Shown: in pieces, positions 6,964 through 14,933 of the stretch
How positions within the stretch are numbered: position 1 is the stretch's first letter
Layout of the letters: each line of letters starts with the position of its first letter
Origin: Campylobacter majalis
GTDB taxonomy: Bacteria > Campylobacterota > Campylobacteria > Campylobacterales > Campylobacteraceae
Length of the DNA stretch: 64,000 nucleotides
Direction of reading: 5' to 3'
Assembly: GCF_905120465.1 (NCBI RefSeq)
Contig: NZ_CAJHOF010000002.1
Location: 1 to 64,000, forward strand
The notes under the pieces: model-generated
What the model was told of the DNA's origin: nothing
Seen by the model: only the letters and a program-made list of their open reading frames with translations
The model's database searches: none
Program-made: the position numbers and the translations under genes

Positions 6964-7206
6964 ATGAAAAGTGTAAATAAACAAGATTTAATTAAGGTAA
7001 AAAAGCTACAGGCTAAGCTTTTATATCGTGGTGTATTTGATGTTACTAAATTTTATGATGTTGCTGGTATTGATTTTCAGTTTAAAACTATATCTTTATA
7101 TATTGATGATAACAAAGATGATATTTATCGCTCTGTAATTAATATCCCTTTAGTTAATTGCTTAGAGCTTAAGTTTAAAAATGAGAGTTTATTTGATGAC
7201 GAATAG
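6964..7206 (+). CDS. Conserved-looking phage protein of unknown function
   Basis: The 80-residue protein has a basic N-terminal third (KSVNKQDLIKVKKLQAKLLYR) and an acidic end (FDDE), with no signal peptide or membrane segment. It follows the secretin gene by 11 bases with GGAG at 6955-6958 and precedes the hairpin and replication gene. It could be a small regulator of replication, but no family was recognised. Confidence 0.55.
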   Translation: MKSVNKQDLIKVKKLQAKLLYRGVFDVTKFYDVAGIDFQFKTISLYIDDNKDDIYRSVINIPLVNCLELKFKNESLFDDE

Positions 7207-7210
7207 GGAT

Positions 7211-7247
7211 GTTTTATGCGAGACAGCGAAGCTGTCGAGTGTAAAAC
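7211..7247. other. Long interrupted hairpin upstream of the replication gene
   Basis: GTTTTA (7211-7216) and TAAAAC (7242-7247) flank a perfect inner stem GACAGC/GCTGTC (7222-7227/7231-7236) with a GAA loop. The two stems are separated by unpaired bases. It may be a terminator, or a recognition hairpin for the HUH replication protein encoded 75 bases downstream. No nick site can be assigned. Confidence 0.45.
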
Positions 7248-7321
7248 ACTCCCCTTGTCAAATTAATAAAAATCTCTTAGTTTTAAGTTTTAGAGTTTAA
7301 AACAAAAAAAGGATTTTATAA

Positions 7322-8653
7322 ATGTATGGCATTTCAAACATAGATTTAAAAGTTTGTCAATTAAAACTTGATACTCAAAGAAACTTTTTAAAAAATTCCA
7401 AATTTATCAATGCTTTGGGTTGTGAAAGAAATTTGCTTGATATTAGCATGGGTGCAAATTTTAGCACAAAGTATTATGCTGAAGTTGCAAACAGGGTTAA
7501 TGTTTTTAGTTCTTTAAGTGTTGATAATTTTTTAACTCCAGTGTTTTTAACTATTACTTTAAATGGTTGTTTTAGGGGTGCTTTAGTGGCTGATTACTCT
7601 AAATTCACAGCCAAAGATATGCGTTTTTTACCTGCTTATATAAAAAGAAAGATTAAATTAAATACTGCTTTGAGCATAAAGGATTTAATAAATATCTTAA
7701 ATCATCAATGGAATAGATTTATTGTAAGATATCGAAACAAATATAAAAACTCCAATAGCTCTTATATTCGATGTTTTGAACCGCATAAAAAAGATGGTGT
7801 TCCACATATTCATGCTCTTTTTTATGTGCCTGATAATTCGATTGAATATATGAAAAAAATCTATAAGCAGATATTTAATGCACCACAAAATTTAAAAACA
7901 AACGCCATAACGACCGAACAAGAAAAAAACGGCGAGTTTAATGGATTTCAGACATCTATTAATAACCCAAGTGGCTATGTTATGAAATACATTCAAAAAA
8001 CCTTTATAAATTCTAATAAAACTGATAAGCTTGATGATTTATCTGCTTGGTATGTAAAACACAAAGTAAGGCGTTTTTTAAGCTCTAAAACGCAAGTTCC
8101 TTTATGGGTTTATAGAAAAATAAATTTCATCTCAACATTTCAAGATTTTTATAATTTAAATGAGTTAAAAAATGATAATAGGGTAGTTATAGAATGGAAT
8201 AAGCAAGATGATTATATAAGTATTGATATACCTTTTTTAAAAGAACAAGTTATTTATTTAAATGGTAGATTAGAACACTACAGGTCAAATAGATTAATTA
8301 ATATCTATGATAAAGAAAAACCAAATTTTACCAACTCTTTAAGTTCTAATAGAATAGATTTTAACCAAATAAATAAAAACCTAAAAGAAATCAAAGAACA
8401 AAAAGAAAAAAGATTAAGTACTAAATCAAACATTCCACTTAGCAAGATGAAAGATTTTAAATTATATAACTACTATAATGAACTTGATAAGGATAGTGCA
8501 AATATTCAACATTTAGCTTATGTTGAAAATTTAATCCTTGAACGCAATATGGGTAATTTAATACATATTGATAAAAAACATGATTTAAATGATAAGGATA
8601 AAATTTACACAAACCTAAGCTATAGAAAGGTTATTTATAATGCATTTGTTTAA
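7322..8653 (+). CDS. Rolling-circle replication initiation protein (HUH endonuclease, pII-like)
   Basis: The 443-residue protein carries the HUH Rep motifs in order: motif 1 PVFLTITLNGC (about residues 77-87), motif 2 GVPHIHALFYV with H162/H164, and the Tyr motif GYVMKYIQKTF (about 218-228). These proteins nick the double-stranded replicative form to start rolling-circle replication. The basic C-terminal part (about 330-440) is probably DNA binding or regulatory. It is preceded by AAAAAAGGA (about 7306-7314) and by the hairpin at 7211. Confidence 0.85.
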   Translation: MYGISNIDLKVCQLKLDTQRNFLKNSKFINALGCERNLLDISMGANFSTKYYAEVANRVNVFSSLSVDNFLTPVFLTITLNGCFRGALVADYSKFTAKDMRFLPAYIKRKIKLNTALSIKDLINILNHQWNRFIVRYRNKYKNSNSSYIRCFEPHKKDGVPHIHALFYVPDNSIEYMKKIYKQIFNAPQNLKTNAITTEQEKNGEFNGFQTSINNPSGYVMKYIQKTFINSNKTDKLDDLSAWYVKHKVRRFLSSKTQVPLWVYRKINFISTFQDFYNLNELKNDNRVVIEWNKQDDYISIDIPFLKEQVIYLNGRLEHYRSNRLINIYDKEKPNFTNSLSSNRIDFNQINKNLKEIKEQKEKRLSTKSNIPLSKMKDFKLYNYYNELDKDSANIQHLAYVENLILERNMGNLIHIDKKHDLNDKDKIYTNLSYRKVIYNAFV

Positions 8654-8701
8654 ATTAATGACAAATTTTGATTTTTTAACTCTAAATTTTAAGAAAACAA
8701 G

Positions 8702-9595
8702 ATGACTTTTAAACATTACGCAGATTTATATTTAAAATTTGGTAAAACAGAGTGGAAATTATCTACATATTGTAAAAATAAAGGAATTGTTAAAAATAGA
8801 TTAAATGTGTTTTTTGATTATGATATAGATAAGATTAATGCTAGTATGATAAAAGAATTTATATGCAGTATAGACGATGTAGGCTTAAAATCTAAAAAAC
8901 ATTATATAAGCTCTTTAAGCTCTATTTTTAAACTTGCTTTAGATGACGAAGTAATAAATAAAAATCCACTTATACATATAAAAACCATAAAATCCCCTAA
9001 AAAAGAGATTGAACCATTTAATGCTGATGAAGTTCATGCTATATTAAATTTAGCCAAACTACATCAGAGCTTAAACTTTTATCTTTTTTTATCAATTGGC
9101 TTTTTTACTGGTATGCGAACAGGTGAAATTTTAGCTTTAAAGCTAAAAGATATAAATTTAAACAATGGTGTTATTTATGTTAATGCTACTCGTTCTAGAT
9201 TTGGCGAAAGCTCTCCAAAGACTGAACTATCTAGACGTGTTGTTCCTATTATAGATGACTTAGAGCCTATATTAATAAAGGCTTTTAAAAGTTTTAAATT
9301 TAGAAGCAGTGATGATTATGCGCTTTTAAACTCTAATTTAAAACCTTATAGAGATACTGAAATTTTTACTAAGCGTTTTAAAACAATACTTGCATGTTTA
9401 AATATAAAATATAGACGACTTTATACTATGAGACATACTTACGCTACAAATATGTTAAGAGCTAATTTAGTATCACCTTTAGAGCTATCTTATCTACTTG
9501 GTCACTCAACCCCAAAAATGATTTACGATGTTTATGTAAAATATATAAATAAAAACTTAGATAGCTTTAATAGGTCTATTAAAATTTATAACTAA
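8702..9595 (+). CDS. int: Phage tyrosine integrase
   Basis: The 297-residue protein has an N-terminal SAM-like core-binding domain (about 1-95) and a catalytic domain with box I GMRTGEILALK (Arg about 139), box II YTMRHTYATNM, LLGHSTPKMI and the nucleophile region YDVYVKYI. The first box II residue is Tyr where His is common, as in other members of the family. The gene lies 23 bases from attR and next to the tRNA target. It separates this prophage from inoviruses that borrow host XerCD. Confidence 0.9.
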   Translation: MTFKHYADLYLKFGKTEWKLSTYCKNKGIVKNRLNVFFDYDIDKINASMIKEFICSIDDVGLKSKKHYISSLSSIFKLALDDEVINKNPLIHIKTIKSPKKEIEPFNADEVHAILNLAKLHQSLNFYLFLSIGFFTGMRTGEILALKLKDINLNNGVIYVNATRSRFGESSPKTELSRRVVPIIDDLEPILIKAFKSFKFRSSDDYALLNSNLKPYRDTEIFTKRFKTILACLNIKYRRLYTMRHTYATNMLRANLVSPLELSYLLGHSTPKMIYDVYVKYINKNLDSFNRSIKIYN

Positions 9596-9616
9596 GTGTT
9601 TTATATCTCTTGAAGC

Positions 9617-9641
9617 AATGGCGGACAGAGAGGGATTTGAA
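9617..9641. repeat. attR within tRNA-Ser
   Basis: The second copy of the 25-bp repeat at 1-25, forming bases of the 3' acceptor and T arm of tRNA-Ser. The phage therefore restores the tRNA gene on integration. Confidence 0.85.
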
Positions 9642-9708
9642 CCCTCGAGCCCCGTTAAGAGCTGCACCCTTAGCAGGGGTGTGGTTTCAGCCACTCACCC
9701 ATCTGTCC
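9619..9708 (-). tRNA. tRNA-Ser (anticodon GCU)
   Basis: On the minus strand, a 7-bp acceptor stem (GGACAGA with TCTGTCC) is followed by an encoded GCCA end. The anticodon stem CACCC/GGGTG encloses loop CTGCTAA with anticodon GCT. A long variable arm (about AGCTCTTAACGGGGCT) and T arm GAGGGTTCAAATCCCTC mark a class II tRNA. It reads AGC/AGU serine codons. Its 3' end is the prophage attachment site. Confidence 0.95.
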
Positions 9709-9772
9709 CTAAAAGTGAAGTTGGTATTGTAGCTAAAATTAGCTAATTTTTGGCTTAAATTAAAAAATATAG

Positions 9773-10312
9773 CTATTTGTTTATCATTTGCAGGATTGCC
9801 TCTTTTATATCTTCTTCGGTTAAGTTTGAAATTTCTGAGTGAAATTTGCCTTTTTTATCGAGTAAGTAAAAGCTAGATGAGTGTGCAATAGAGTAAATCA
9901 TTGCCGAGTCTGGCATCATTATTTTTTTATATTTTACACCGTAATTTTTCGCCGTAGTTTCTAAGTCATTTAGCACCATTCCGATTGAATTTTGACTGAA
10001 ATTTTTAACATAATCATTAAGCATTTTTGCTGTGTCACGTTCAGGATCTAGTGTAACAAGTATCAGTTTTATATCATCTCGTGCGATCTCATCAAGCACT
10101 TTTGATATAGTGGATAATGCACTTGGGCAAACATCTGGACAATATAAATAACCAAAATACACTATCTTGTAGTCTTTGTTGAAATTTTTAAGACAAATTG
10201 TTGAGTTGTTCTCGCTTACTCCTTTTAGTTCATATGGGTTTGGCTTAAAACATAAGTAAAAGCTACCAATAACTACAAATAAGCATAAAAAAATTCCATA
10301 AAAAAACCTCAT
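9773..10312 (-). CDS. SCO1/SenC-type copper chaperone
   Basis: The 179-residue thioredoxin-fold protein has an N-terminal membrane anchor (residues 3-21). The copper site CPDVC (C58, C62) and His about 144 (YSIAHSS) are present. SCO proteins deliver copper to, or reduce thiols of, the CuA centre of cytochrome c oxidase in the periplasm. It is the last gene of a three-gene operon with a YtkA-like protein and PCuAC, a recurrent copper-delivery set. Confidence 0.88.
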   Translation of the reverse strand: MRFFYGIFLCLFVVIGSFYLCFKPNPYELKGVSENNSTICLKNFNKDYKIVYFGYLYCPDVCPSALSTISKVLDEIARDDIKLILVTLDPERDTAKMLNDYVKNFSQNSIGMVLNDLETTAKNYGVKYKKIMMPDSAMIYSIAHSSSFYLLDKKGKFHSEISNLTEEDIKEAILQMINK

Positions 10313-10322
10313 ATTATCCTCT

Positions 10323-10763
10323 TTACATCTTCAGCTCGAAGTCGATATAAATTCCAATATCCCTTCCATCATCAAGCACCTTAAATCTATATATCATCAC
10401 ATCTATCACACAAGCACTTAGCACTATTTTCGAGACATAATCATCTTTATCTCGTTTTAGCTTTGCTTTGATGTCGCCCATATCCATGTTTAGTCCATAA
10501 AATTTCAAGCTTGGATTTTTTAGATTAAGTTTATCTAGACCGCTTATTTTAAAAACAATTGGTTGCATTGCATAAATCGGTCTTGGTGTTATTTCAAATT
10601 TGATTATTTTGCCATTGATTGCTTTTTCACACGCCCCCATATTTAAATCACAATCAATCTTAAAATTTTCATTAAACTCCGTGTCGTTAGTATGCTTTGG
10701 CTTTAAAAAAATAAAGCCAAATATGATTATAATGACAACGGCTAGTGCATAAAATTTTTTCAT
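10323..10763 (-). CDS. Membrane-anchored YtkA/FixH-like protein of the copper operon
   Basis: The 146-residue protein has an N-terminal membrane segment (residues 3-20) and a periplasmic beta-type domain containing LNMDMGDIKAKLKRD and a Cys late in the chain. The M-x-MG pattern resembles YtkA-like domains, which often travel with copper chaperones. It lies between PCuAC and SCO1 with almost no spacing. A role in copper delivery is inferred from the operon. Confidence 0.6.
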   Translation of the reverse strand: MKKFYALAVVIIIIFGFIFLKPKHTNDTEFNENFKIDCDLNMGACEKAINGKIIKFEITPRPIYAMQPIVFKISGLDKLNLKNPSLKFYGLNMDMGDIKAKLKRDKDDYVSKIVLSACVIDVMIYRFKVLDDGRDIGIYIDFELKM

Positions 10764-10764
10764 T

Positions 10765-11199
10765 TTATGGTTCTAAAAATAACCTTTTTGCTCCGTTGTT
10801 TAGCGTAATACCATCTAGTGTTATGCTTTTGCCAGTATCAAACTCAAGCGTTACACTAAACTCAGTTTCTGGAGTTATGTCTGCATTTAATCCCATTAGC
10901 ATGATATGATAGCTTCCCGGTTTTAAGCTTGTTGTCTGATTCATTGGTATCTCAATAGCATCTATTTTTGTCATCATTTTCATGCCGTTTATAACAGCGT
11001 GAGTGTGTATTTCTACTGATTTTGATATGTTTGATTTTGCATTAATTAGCTTTATATTGGCATTAAGATTGTTTGTGATATCCATGAAAATAGCACCATT
11101 TATGCCATTTGGGGCAATTCTTGCATAGATATTTGATATATTAAGCTCGGAGCCAAATGAAAATATCAAGGCAAATATTAGTAGTAAAATTTTTTTCAT
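10765..11199 (-). CDS. PCu(A)C-type periplasmic copper chaperone
   Basis: The 144-residue protein has a signal peptide (MKKILLLIFALIFSFGS) and the copper signature H-x10-M-x21-H-x-M: H65 in EIHTHAV, M76, H98 and M100 (SYHIM). PCuAC binds Cu(I) in the periplasm and passes it to SCO1 and CuA. It is the first gene of the operon with the YtkA-like and SCO1 genes and is transcribed divergently from pgp2. Confidence 0.88.
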   Translation of the reverse strand: MKKILLLIFALIFSFGSELNISNIYARIAPNGINGAIFMDITNNLNANIKLINAKSNISKSVEIHTHAVINGMKMMTKIDAIEIPMNQTTSLKPGSYHIMLMGLNADITPETEFSVTLEFDTGKSITLDGITLNNGAKRLFLEP

Positions 11200-11275
11200 T
11201 GCTGCATCCTTTAAAATTTTGTAAAATCGCTATTTTAAAATTTTATTTTTTAAACATGACTTAAATAAATAATTG

Positions 11276-11281
11276 TATAAT
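11276..11281 (+). promoter_or_regulatory. Promoter -10 box upstream of pgp2
   Basis: TATAAT with an AT-rich upstream region lies 31 bases before the pgp2 ATG, in the only non-coding gap between the divergent copper operon and pgp2. Confidence 0.5.
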
Positions 11282-11312
11282 CTCAACTTTAATTAATGTT
11301 TTGGGAAAAATT

Positions 11313-12272
11313 ATGAAAAAAGTTGTTTTGTTGCTCGTTGCCTTTGCTTTTTTGTTTTCAAGTGACTATGAGAGTATATATCTTAAAAGTGGTGCAAATG
11401 CTGTTATTAAAGAGATTGAAAAGAATATATTAAGTGATGAATTTTGGACTAAAAAGCTGCAAAATTTGGATGTAAGATATGGATATTATGACTCTAAAAT
11501 GCTTTTGAATGTGGTTGCTAAAGAAAGCAAAAAATTAGAGCTTTTTGAGTATTTAAATGGTGTTTTAACTCTAAAATTTACGAGCGACGTGCTTGTTGGA
11601 AAAAAAGGGGATAAATTAGTAGAGGGTGATTTAAAAACACCTATTGGAGTATATCAGCTTACTCGCAGATTTACGCCTAATGATCCATATCTTGGGCCAC
11701 TTGCGTTTTCGTTATCGTATCCAAATCTATACGACAAACTAAACAAACGAACTGGTAGTGGGATTTGGATACATGGTTTGCCACTTAATGGTGAGCGTGA
11801 CAACGATGTAACGAAAGGTTGCGTTGTTATGGAAAATGACATATTGATACAATATGATAAGTTAATTGATTATACAAAAAGTCTTGCGATAGTGTATGAA
11901 GATGATATAAAATACGCAAGCAAGGATGATATAGGTTTATTGTTTGCTGAGATTTTTAGATGGAAAAAGGCGTGGCAAGAAAATGATATAAACGCGTATC
12001 TTGCATTTTATGATAAAAATTTCAAGCGCTATGATGGATTAGAACTTGATAAATTTGCTAGTTCTAAACGTGCAATATTTTCTAAAAACGAACAAAAAAC
12101 TATAATTTTTAGTGATTTTGTCATCTCGCCGTATCCAAATTCAAGTATAAAAGATATGTTTAGGATTAGTTTTTATGAAGATTATAAAGCTTTAAATTAT
12201 AAATTTCAAGGCATAAAGACACTATATGTTAAGTTAGAAAATAAGAAAATGAAAATTTTAATTGAGGAATAA
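11313..12272 (+). CDS. pgp2: Peptidoglycan LD-carboxypeptidase Pgp2 (YkuD domain)
   Basis: The ATG at 11313 begins a signal peptide (MKKVVLLLVAFAFLFSS); an in-frame TTG 12 bases earlier is unlikely. The 319-residue protein has a YkuD L,D-transpeptidase-fold domain with GIWIHGLP and catalytic Cys about 170 in VTKGCVVM. A C-terminal NTF2-like domain (about 205-319) is also present. Campylobacter Pgp2, of the same domain order and length, trims tetrapeptides to tripeptides and is needed for helical cell shape. It starts a run with alr and pyrF. Confidence 0.85.
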   Translation: MKKVVLLLVAFAFLFSSDYESIYLKSGANAVIKEIEKNILSDEFWTKKLQNLDVRYGYYDSKMLLNVVAKESKKLELFEYLNGVLTLKFTSDVLVGKKGDKLVEGDLKTPIGVYQLTRRFTPNDPYLGPLAFSLSYPNLYDKLNKRTGSGIWIHGLPLNGERDNDVTKGCVVMENDILIQYDKLIDYTKSLAIVYEDDIKYASKDDIGLLFAEIFRWKKAWQENDINAYLAFYDKNFKRYDGLELDKFASSKRAIFSKNEQKTIIFSDFVISPYPNSSIKDMFRISFYEDYKALNYKFQGIKTLYVKLENKKMKILIEE

Positions 12273-12273
12273 G

Positions 12274-12495
12274 ATGAACGAGATAAAAGAAAAAATAGAC
12301 AATGCGTTTGCTTCAAGGGATGAGTTTTTTGCTCTTTTAGACTCACTTGTGCCTAAGAAAAATGGCACAGACGTGTTTGATTTTGAGGCTGCAAAACCAG
12401 TAAATTTAAAACAAGTGTATGAGAAATTTTATGCATATGATTACAATATGCGAAAACTAATGCCATATTTGTATAAGGCGTATGATATAAAATAA
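12274..12495 (+). CDS. Small conserved-type hypothetical protein between pgp2 and alr
   Basis: The ATG at 12274 directly follows the pgp2 stop and has GAGGAATAAG before it. The 73-residue soluble protein has a helical N-terminus (MNEIKEKIDNAFASRDEFFALLDSL) and a Tyr-rich end. It overlaps the alr start by one base (TAATG). Tight packing with two peptidoglycan genes suggests coupled expression. No function was recognised. Confidence 0.65.
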   Translation: MNEIKEKIDNAFASRDEFFALLDSLVPKKNGTDVFDFEAAKPVNLKQVYEKFYAYDYNMRKLMPYLYKAYDIK

Positions 12496-13508
12496 TGTCA
12501 ATAATTAGACTAAACAAAGCAGCATACATACATAATCTAACAAAAATATTAGATAAAGTTGGTGATAAAAATAGGGTTATATTGATACTTAAAGACAATG
12601 CCTATGGTCATGGTGCTTCAATTATATCGGACGTGGCTAGTGAGCTTGGGTTTGGTTTTTGTGCTGTAAAAAATGAAATAGAAGCCAGTGAAATGGTAAA
12701 TAAATTTAGCAAAATTTTAATACTTTCTCACATTGTTAATGGCGATGAAAACAGCAAATACATCTATACTATTAATGACATGGATGCAATTAAAAATATA
12801 AAAAGTGGCACAAAAATACATTTAGCAATCGATACGCTTATGCATAGAAATGGCATTGGGGTTGATGAAATTTTAACTGCACTTAATCTTGTTAAAAAGC
12901 GTAGTTTAATACTTGATGGTGCTTTTACTCATTTTCGTTCAGCTAGTGAATTAAATGCGGATTATTTTGTTCAAAAACAAAATTTTGCAAATGCTAAAAT
13001 TTTGATCAAAAAATGGGCTGATGAAAATGGATTAAAAACGCCTATGTTTCATTCGCATAATTCTGCTGGATTTGAAAGAGTGCATAAATTGCACGATGAG
13101 AGCGTTCGTGTCGGTATGGTGCAGTTTGGTTATACTCAGTTTGATGAAAATTTTGATTTAAAACCGGTATTAAGCTTGTATGCTCATCGCTTAAGCAAGA
13201 GATTGCTAAGGGCAGGGCAAAGCGTGGGATATGGTGCAAAATATACTGCAACAAATGATATAAATATAGCGACTTATGATCTTGGATATGCAGATGGATT
13301 ATTTAGATATGATGGCTATAAAGAGTTAATATTGGCAAATCAAAATAAAATTTTAGGCACCATGTCTATGGATAGTTTTAGCACACTAGATGTTGGAGAC
13401 GAAGTGTGCGTGTTTGATGATGCTAGGGTTTGGGCAAAGTATTTTAATACGATTGAATATGAGATATTGGTTAAGCTTTCAAAGGATATTAGGCGAGTTT
13501 GGGTATGA
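12495..13508 (+). CDS. alr: Alanine racemase
   Basis: The 337-residue PLP enzyme has the N-terminal barrel with cofactor Lys33 in ILKDNAYGHG and the C-terminal beta domain with the catalytic Tyr in GYGAKYTA. RVGMVQFGY and GTMSMD motifs are present. It makes D-alanine for peptidoglycan in the cytosol. It is slightly shorter than typical (about 355-360). The start overlaps the previous stop and its own stop overlaps the next ATG, so it is part of one transcript with pgp2. Confidence 0.92.
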   Translation: MSIIRLNKAAYIHNLTKILDKVGDKNRVILILKDNAYGHGASIISDVASELGFGFCAVKNEIEASEMVNKFSKILILSHIVNGDENSKYIYTINDMDAIKNIKSGTKIHLAIDTLMHRNGIGVDEILTALNLVKKRSLILDGAFTHFRSASELNADYFVQKQNFANAKILIKKWADENGLKTPMFHSHNSAGFERVHKLHDESVRVGMVQFGYTQFDENFDLKPVLSLYAHRLSKRLLRAGQSVGYGAKYTATNDINIATYDLGYADGLFRYDGYKELILANQNKILGTMSMDSFSTLDVGDEVCVFDDARVWAKYFNTIEYEILVKLSKDIRRVWV

Positions 13509-13885
13509 GAATTATTTTGATTTTATTTGTCTGTTTTGCGATAATTTTTGCTAGCAGTGAGCATGATAAGTATCTTTTAAAAAATCTCAATGCAAACGAA
13601 ATAACTGCTATTATTGAAATTTTATCTGCTTCAAAGCTACCAGCTAAAATCAACGAAAATATCACGCTAAAATCGATAAAATCAAATAATAATGCCTTAA
13701 ATGCGTTTTTTGTGATTGATAATCCACATGATAAATTAAAACAAGAGCTAGAAAATATGGCTAGGGATGAAATTTGCAAAAATAATATTTTAAGAGAATT
13801 AAGCCAAAAACAAGTAGTTTATGTTGGGAAATTTTATCATGATGAAAAAAATTTATTTGATATTGTGCTTGATAGTTGCGATTAA
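13505..13885 (+). CDS. Exported protein of unknown function
   Basis: The ATG at 13505 overlaps the alr stop (ATGA). The 126-residue protein has a signal peptide (MRIILILFVCFAIIFASS) and a mixed, charged mature part with two Cys (CKN...SCD). It overlaps the next gene by 44 bases. No family was recognised; a periplasmic location is inferred from the leader. Confidence 0.65.
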   Translation: MRIILILFVCFAIIFASSEHDKYLLKNLNANEITAIIEILSASKLPAKINENITLKSIKSNNNALNAFFVIDNPHDKLKQELENMARDEICKNNILRELSQKQVVYVGKFYHDEKNLFDIVLDSCD

Positions 13886-14246
13886 TGCAGCCCCAAACCC
13901 TGAGATACTTGCTAAAAATCATGCTAAGTATTATAAGAAAGAGCTACCATACCGCACTAGTAATAATCTAATTCTTACGGATTTGTTGGCAGTTGGCGAG
14001 AGCTTGATATATCGATATACTTTAAATGACACAATGAAAAATGCCGTAAGTAAGATGAGTGAAGACGAGCAATTGGAGTATATTAAGGTGCTTGAAAAAT
14101 ACGCCATTAAAAGCTCTTGTAATGATAGATATATTTTAAATATGCTTAATAGTGGTGTTTATATAGAGCATTTGTTTTATTATGAAATGACAAGATTGCT
14201 TTTTGAAATTAAGATAGATGCACGAAAGTGTGCTGAGCTAAATTAA
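13842..14246 (+). CDS. Exported protein of unknown function
   Basis: An ATG pair at 13839/13842 starts a signal peptide (MKKIYLILCLIVAINAA). The mature part of about 115 residues is mostly helical with two Cys (SSCND, ARKCAEL). It overlaps the preceding exported-protein gene in another frame and precedes pyrF by nine bases. The two adjacent exported proteins may act together; nothing in the sequence says how. Confidence 0.65.
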   Translation: MKKIYLILCLIVAINAAPNPEILAKNHAKYYKKELPYRTSNNLILTDLLAVGESLIYRYTLNDTMKNAVSKMSEDEQLEYIKVLEKYAIKSSCNDRYILNMLNSGVYIEHLFYYEMTRLLFEIKIDARKCAELN

Positions 14247-14255
14247 GGAGTTTTT

Positions 14256-14933
14256 GTGAAATTATGTGTTGCGTTGGATTTGGCTAGCAAGGATGAAAAT
14301 TTAAGTCTTGCTAAGCAACTAGTTGGTCGTGATGTTTGGCTAAAAGTAGGGCTTAGGGCATATTTGCGTGATGGAGTTGATTTTATAAACAAACTAAAAG
14401 AGCTTGATTTTAAAATTTTTTTGGACTTAAAAATTTATGATATACCAAATACAATGGCTGACGCTTGCGAGGTTTTGGCTAAACTAAATGTAGATATGAT
14501 AAATATACATGCTAGTGCTGGATTTGTTGCTATGCAAAATGTTATGCAGCGACTAAATTCTTTAAGCAAACGCCCTCTTGTTTTGGCTGTATCGGCACTT
14601 ACTAGCTTTAATGATGATGAGTTTTTTGCTGTATATAATCAAAATATAGATCATGCCGTTAAGAAGCTTAGTGTAAGTTCTTATAAGGCTGGACTTGATG
14701 GTATGGTTTGTTCGGTGTATGAAAGCAAAATTATAAAGCAAAATACAAGTAGTGAATTTATCACGCTTACGCCTGGAATTAGACCTTTTGGTGAGTCAAG
14801 TAACGACCAAAGCAGGGTTGCTAATCTGCAAATGGCAAAACGTGAGCTAAGCGATTTTATCGTAGTTGGGCGTCCGATATACAAAGACAACAACCCAAGC
14901 AAGATAGTAGATAAAATTTTATCAACTATCTAA
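14256..14933 (+). CDS. pyrF: Orotidine 5'-phosphate decarboxylase
   Basis: The 225-residue protein starts at GTG 14256 after AAGGAG. It has the family signature [12 protein letters not shown] with the catalytic Lys/Asp pair (K59, D62), and [18 protein letters not shown] for phosphate binding. It converts OMP to UMP in pyrimidine synthesis. Its 3' end overlaps the convergent sensor-like gene by 12 bases. Confidence 0.93.
   Translation: MKLCVALDLASKDENLSLAKQLVGRDVWLKVGLRAYLRDGVDFINKLKELDFKIFLDLKIYDIPNTMADACEVLAKLNVDMINIHASAGFVAMQNVMQRLNSLSKRPLVLAVSALTSFNDDEFFAVYNQNIDHAVKKLSVSSYKAGLDGMVCSVYESKIIKQNTSSEFITLTPGIRPFGESSNDQSRVANLQMAKRELSDFIVVGRPIYKDNNPSKIVDKILSTI

Larger units (their letters stand above)
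1..9641. mobile_element. Inovirus (filamentous phage) prophage integrated in tRNA-Ser
   Basis: A 25-bp perfect direct repeat (1-25 and 9617-9641) bounds a block with all Ff-like modules: ssDNA-binding-like protein, signal-peptide-bearing major coat protein, small membrane proteins, pIII-like and pVI-like proteins, Zot/pI ATPase, secretin, HUH replication protein and tyrosine integrase. The right repeat is the 3' end of a complete tRNA-Ser gene and the left copy is the displaced tRNA end. No structural gene is visibly broken, so the prophage looks functional. Chromosome left of position 1 is outside the window. Confidence 0.9.
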
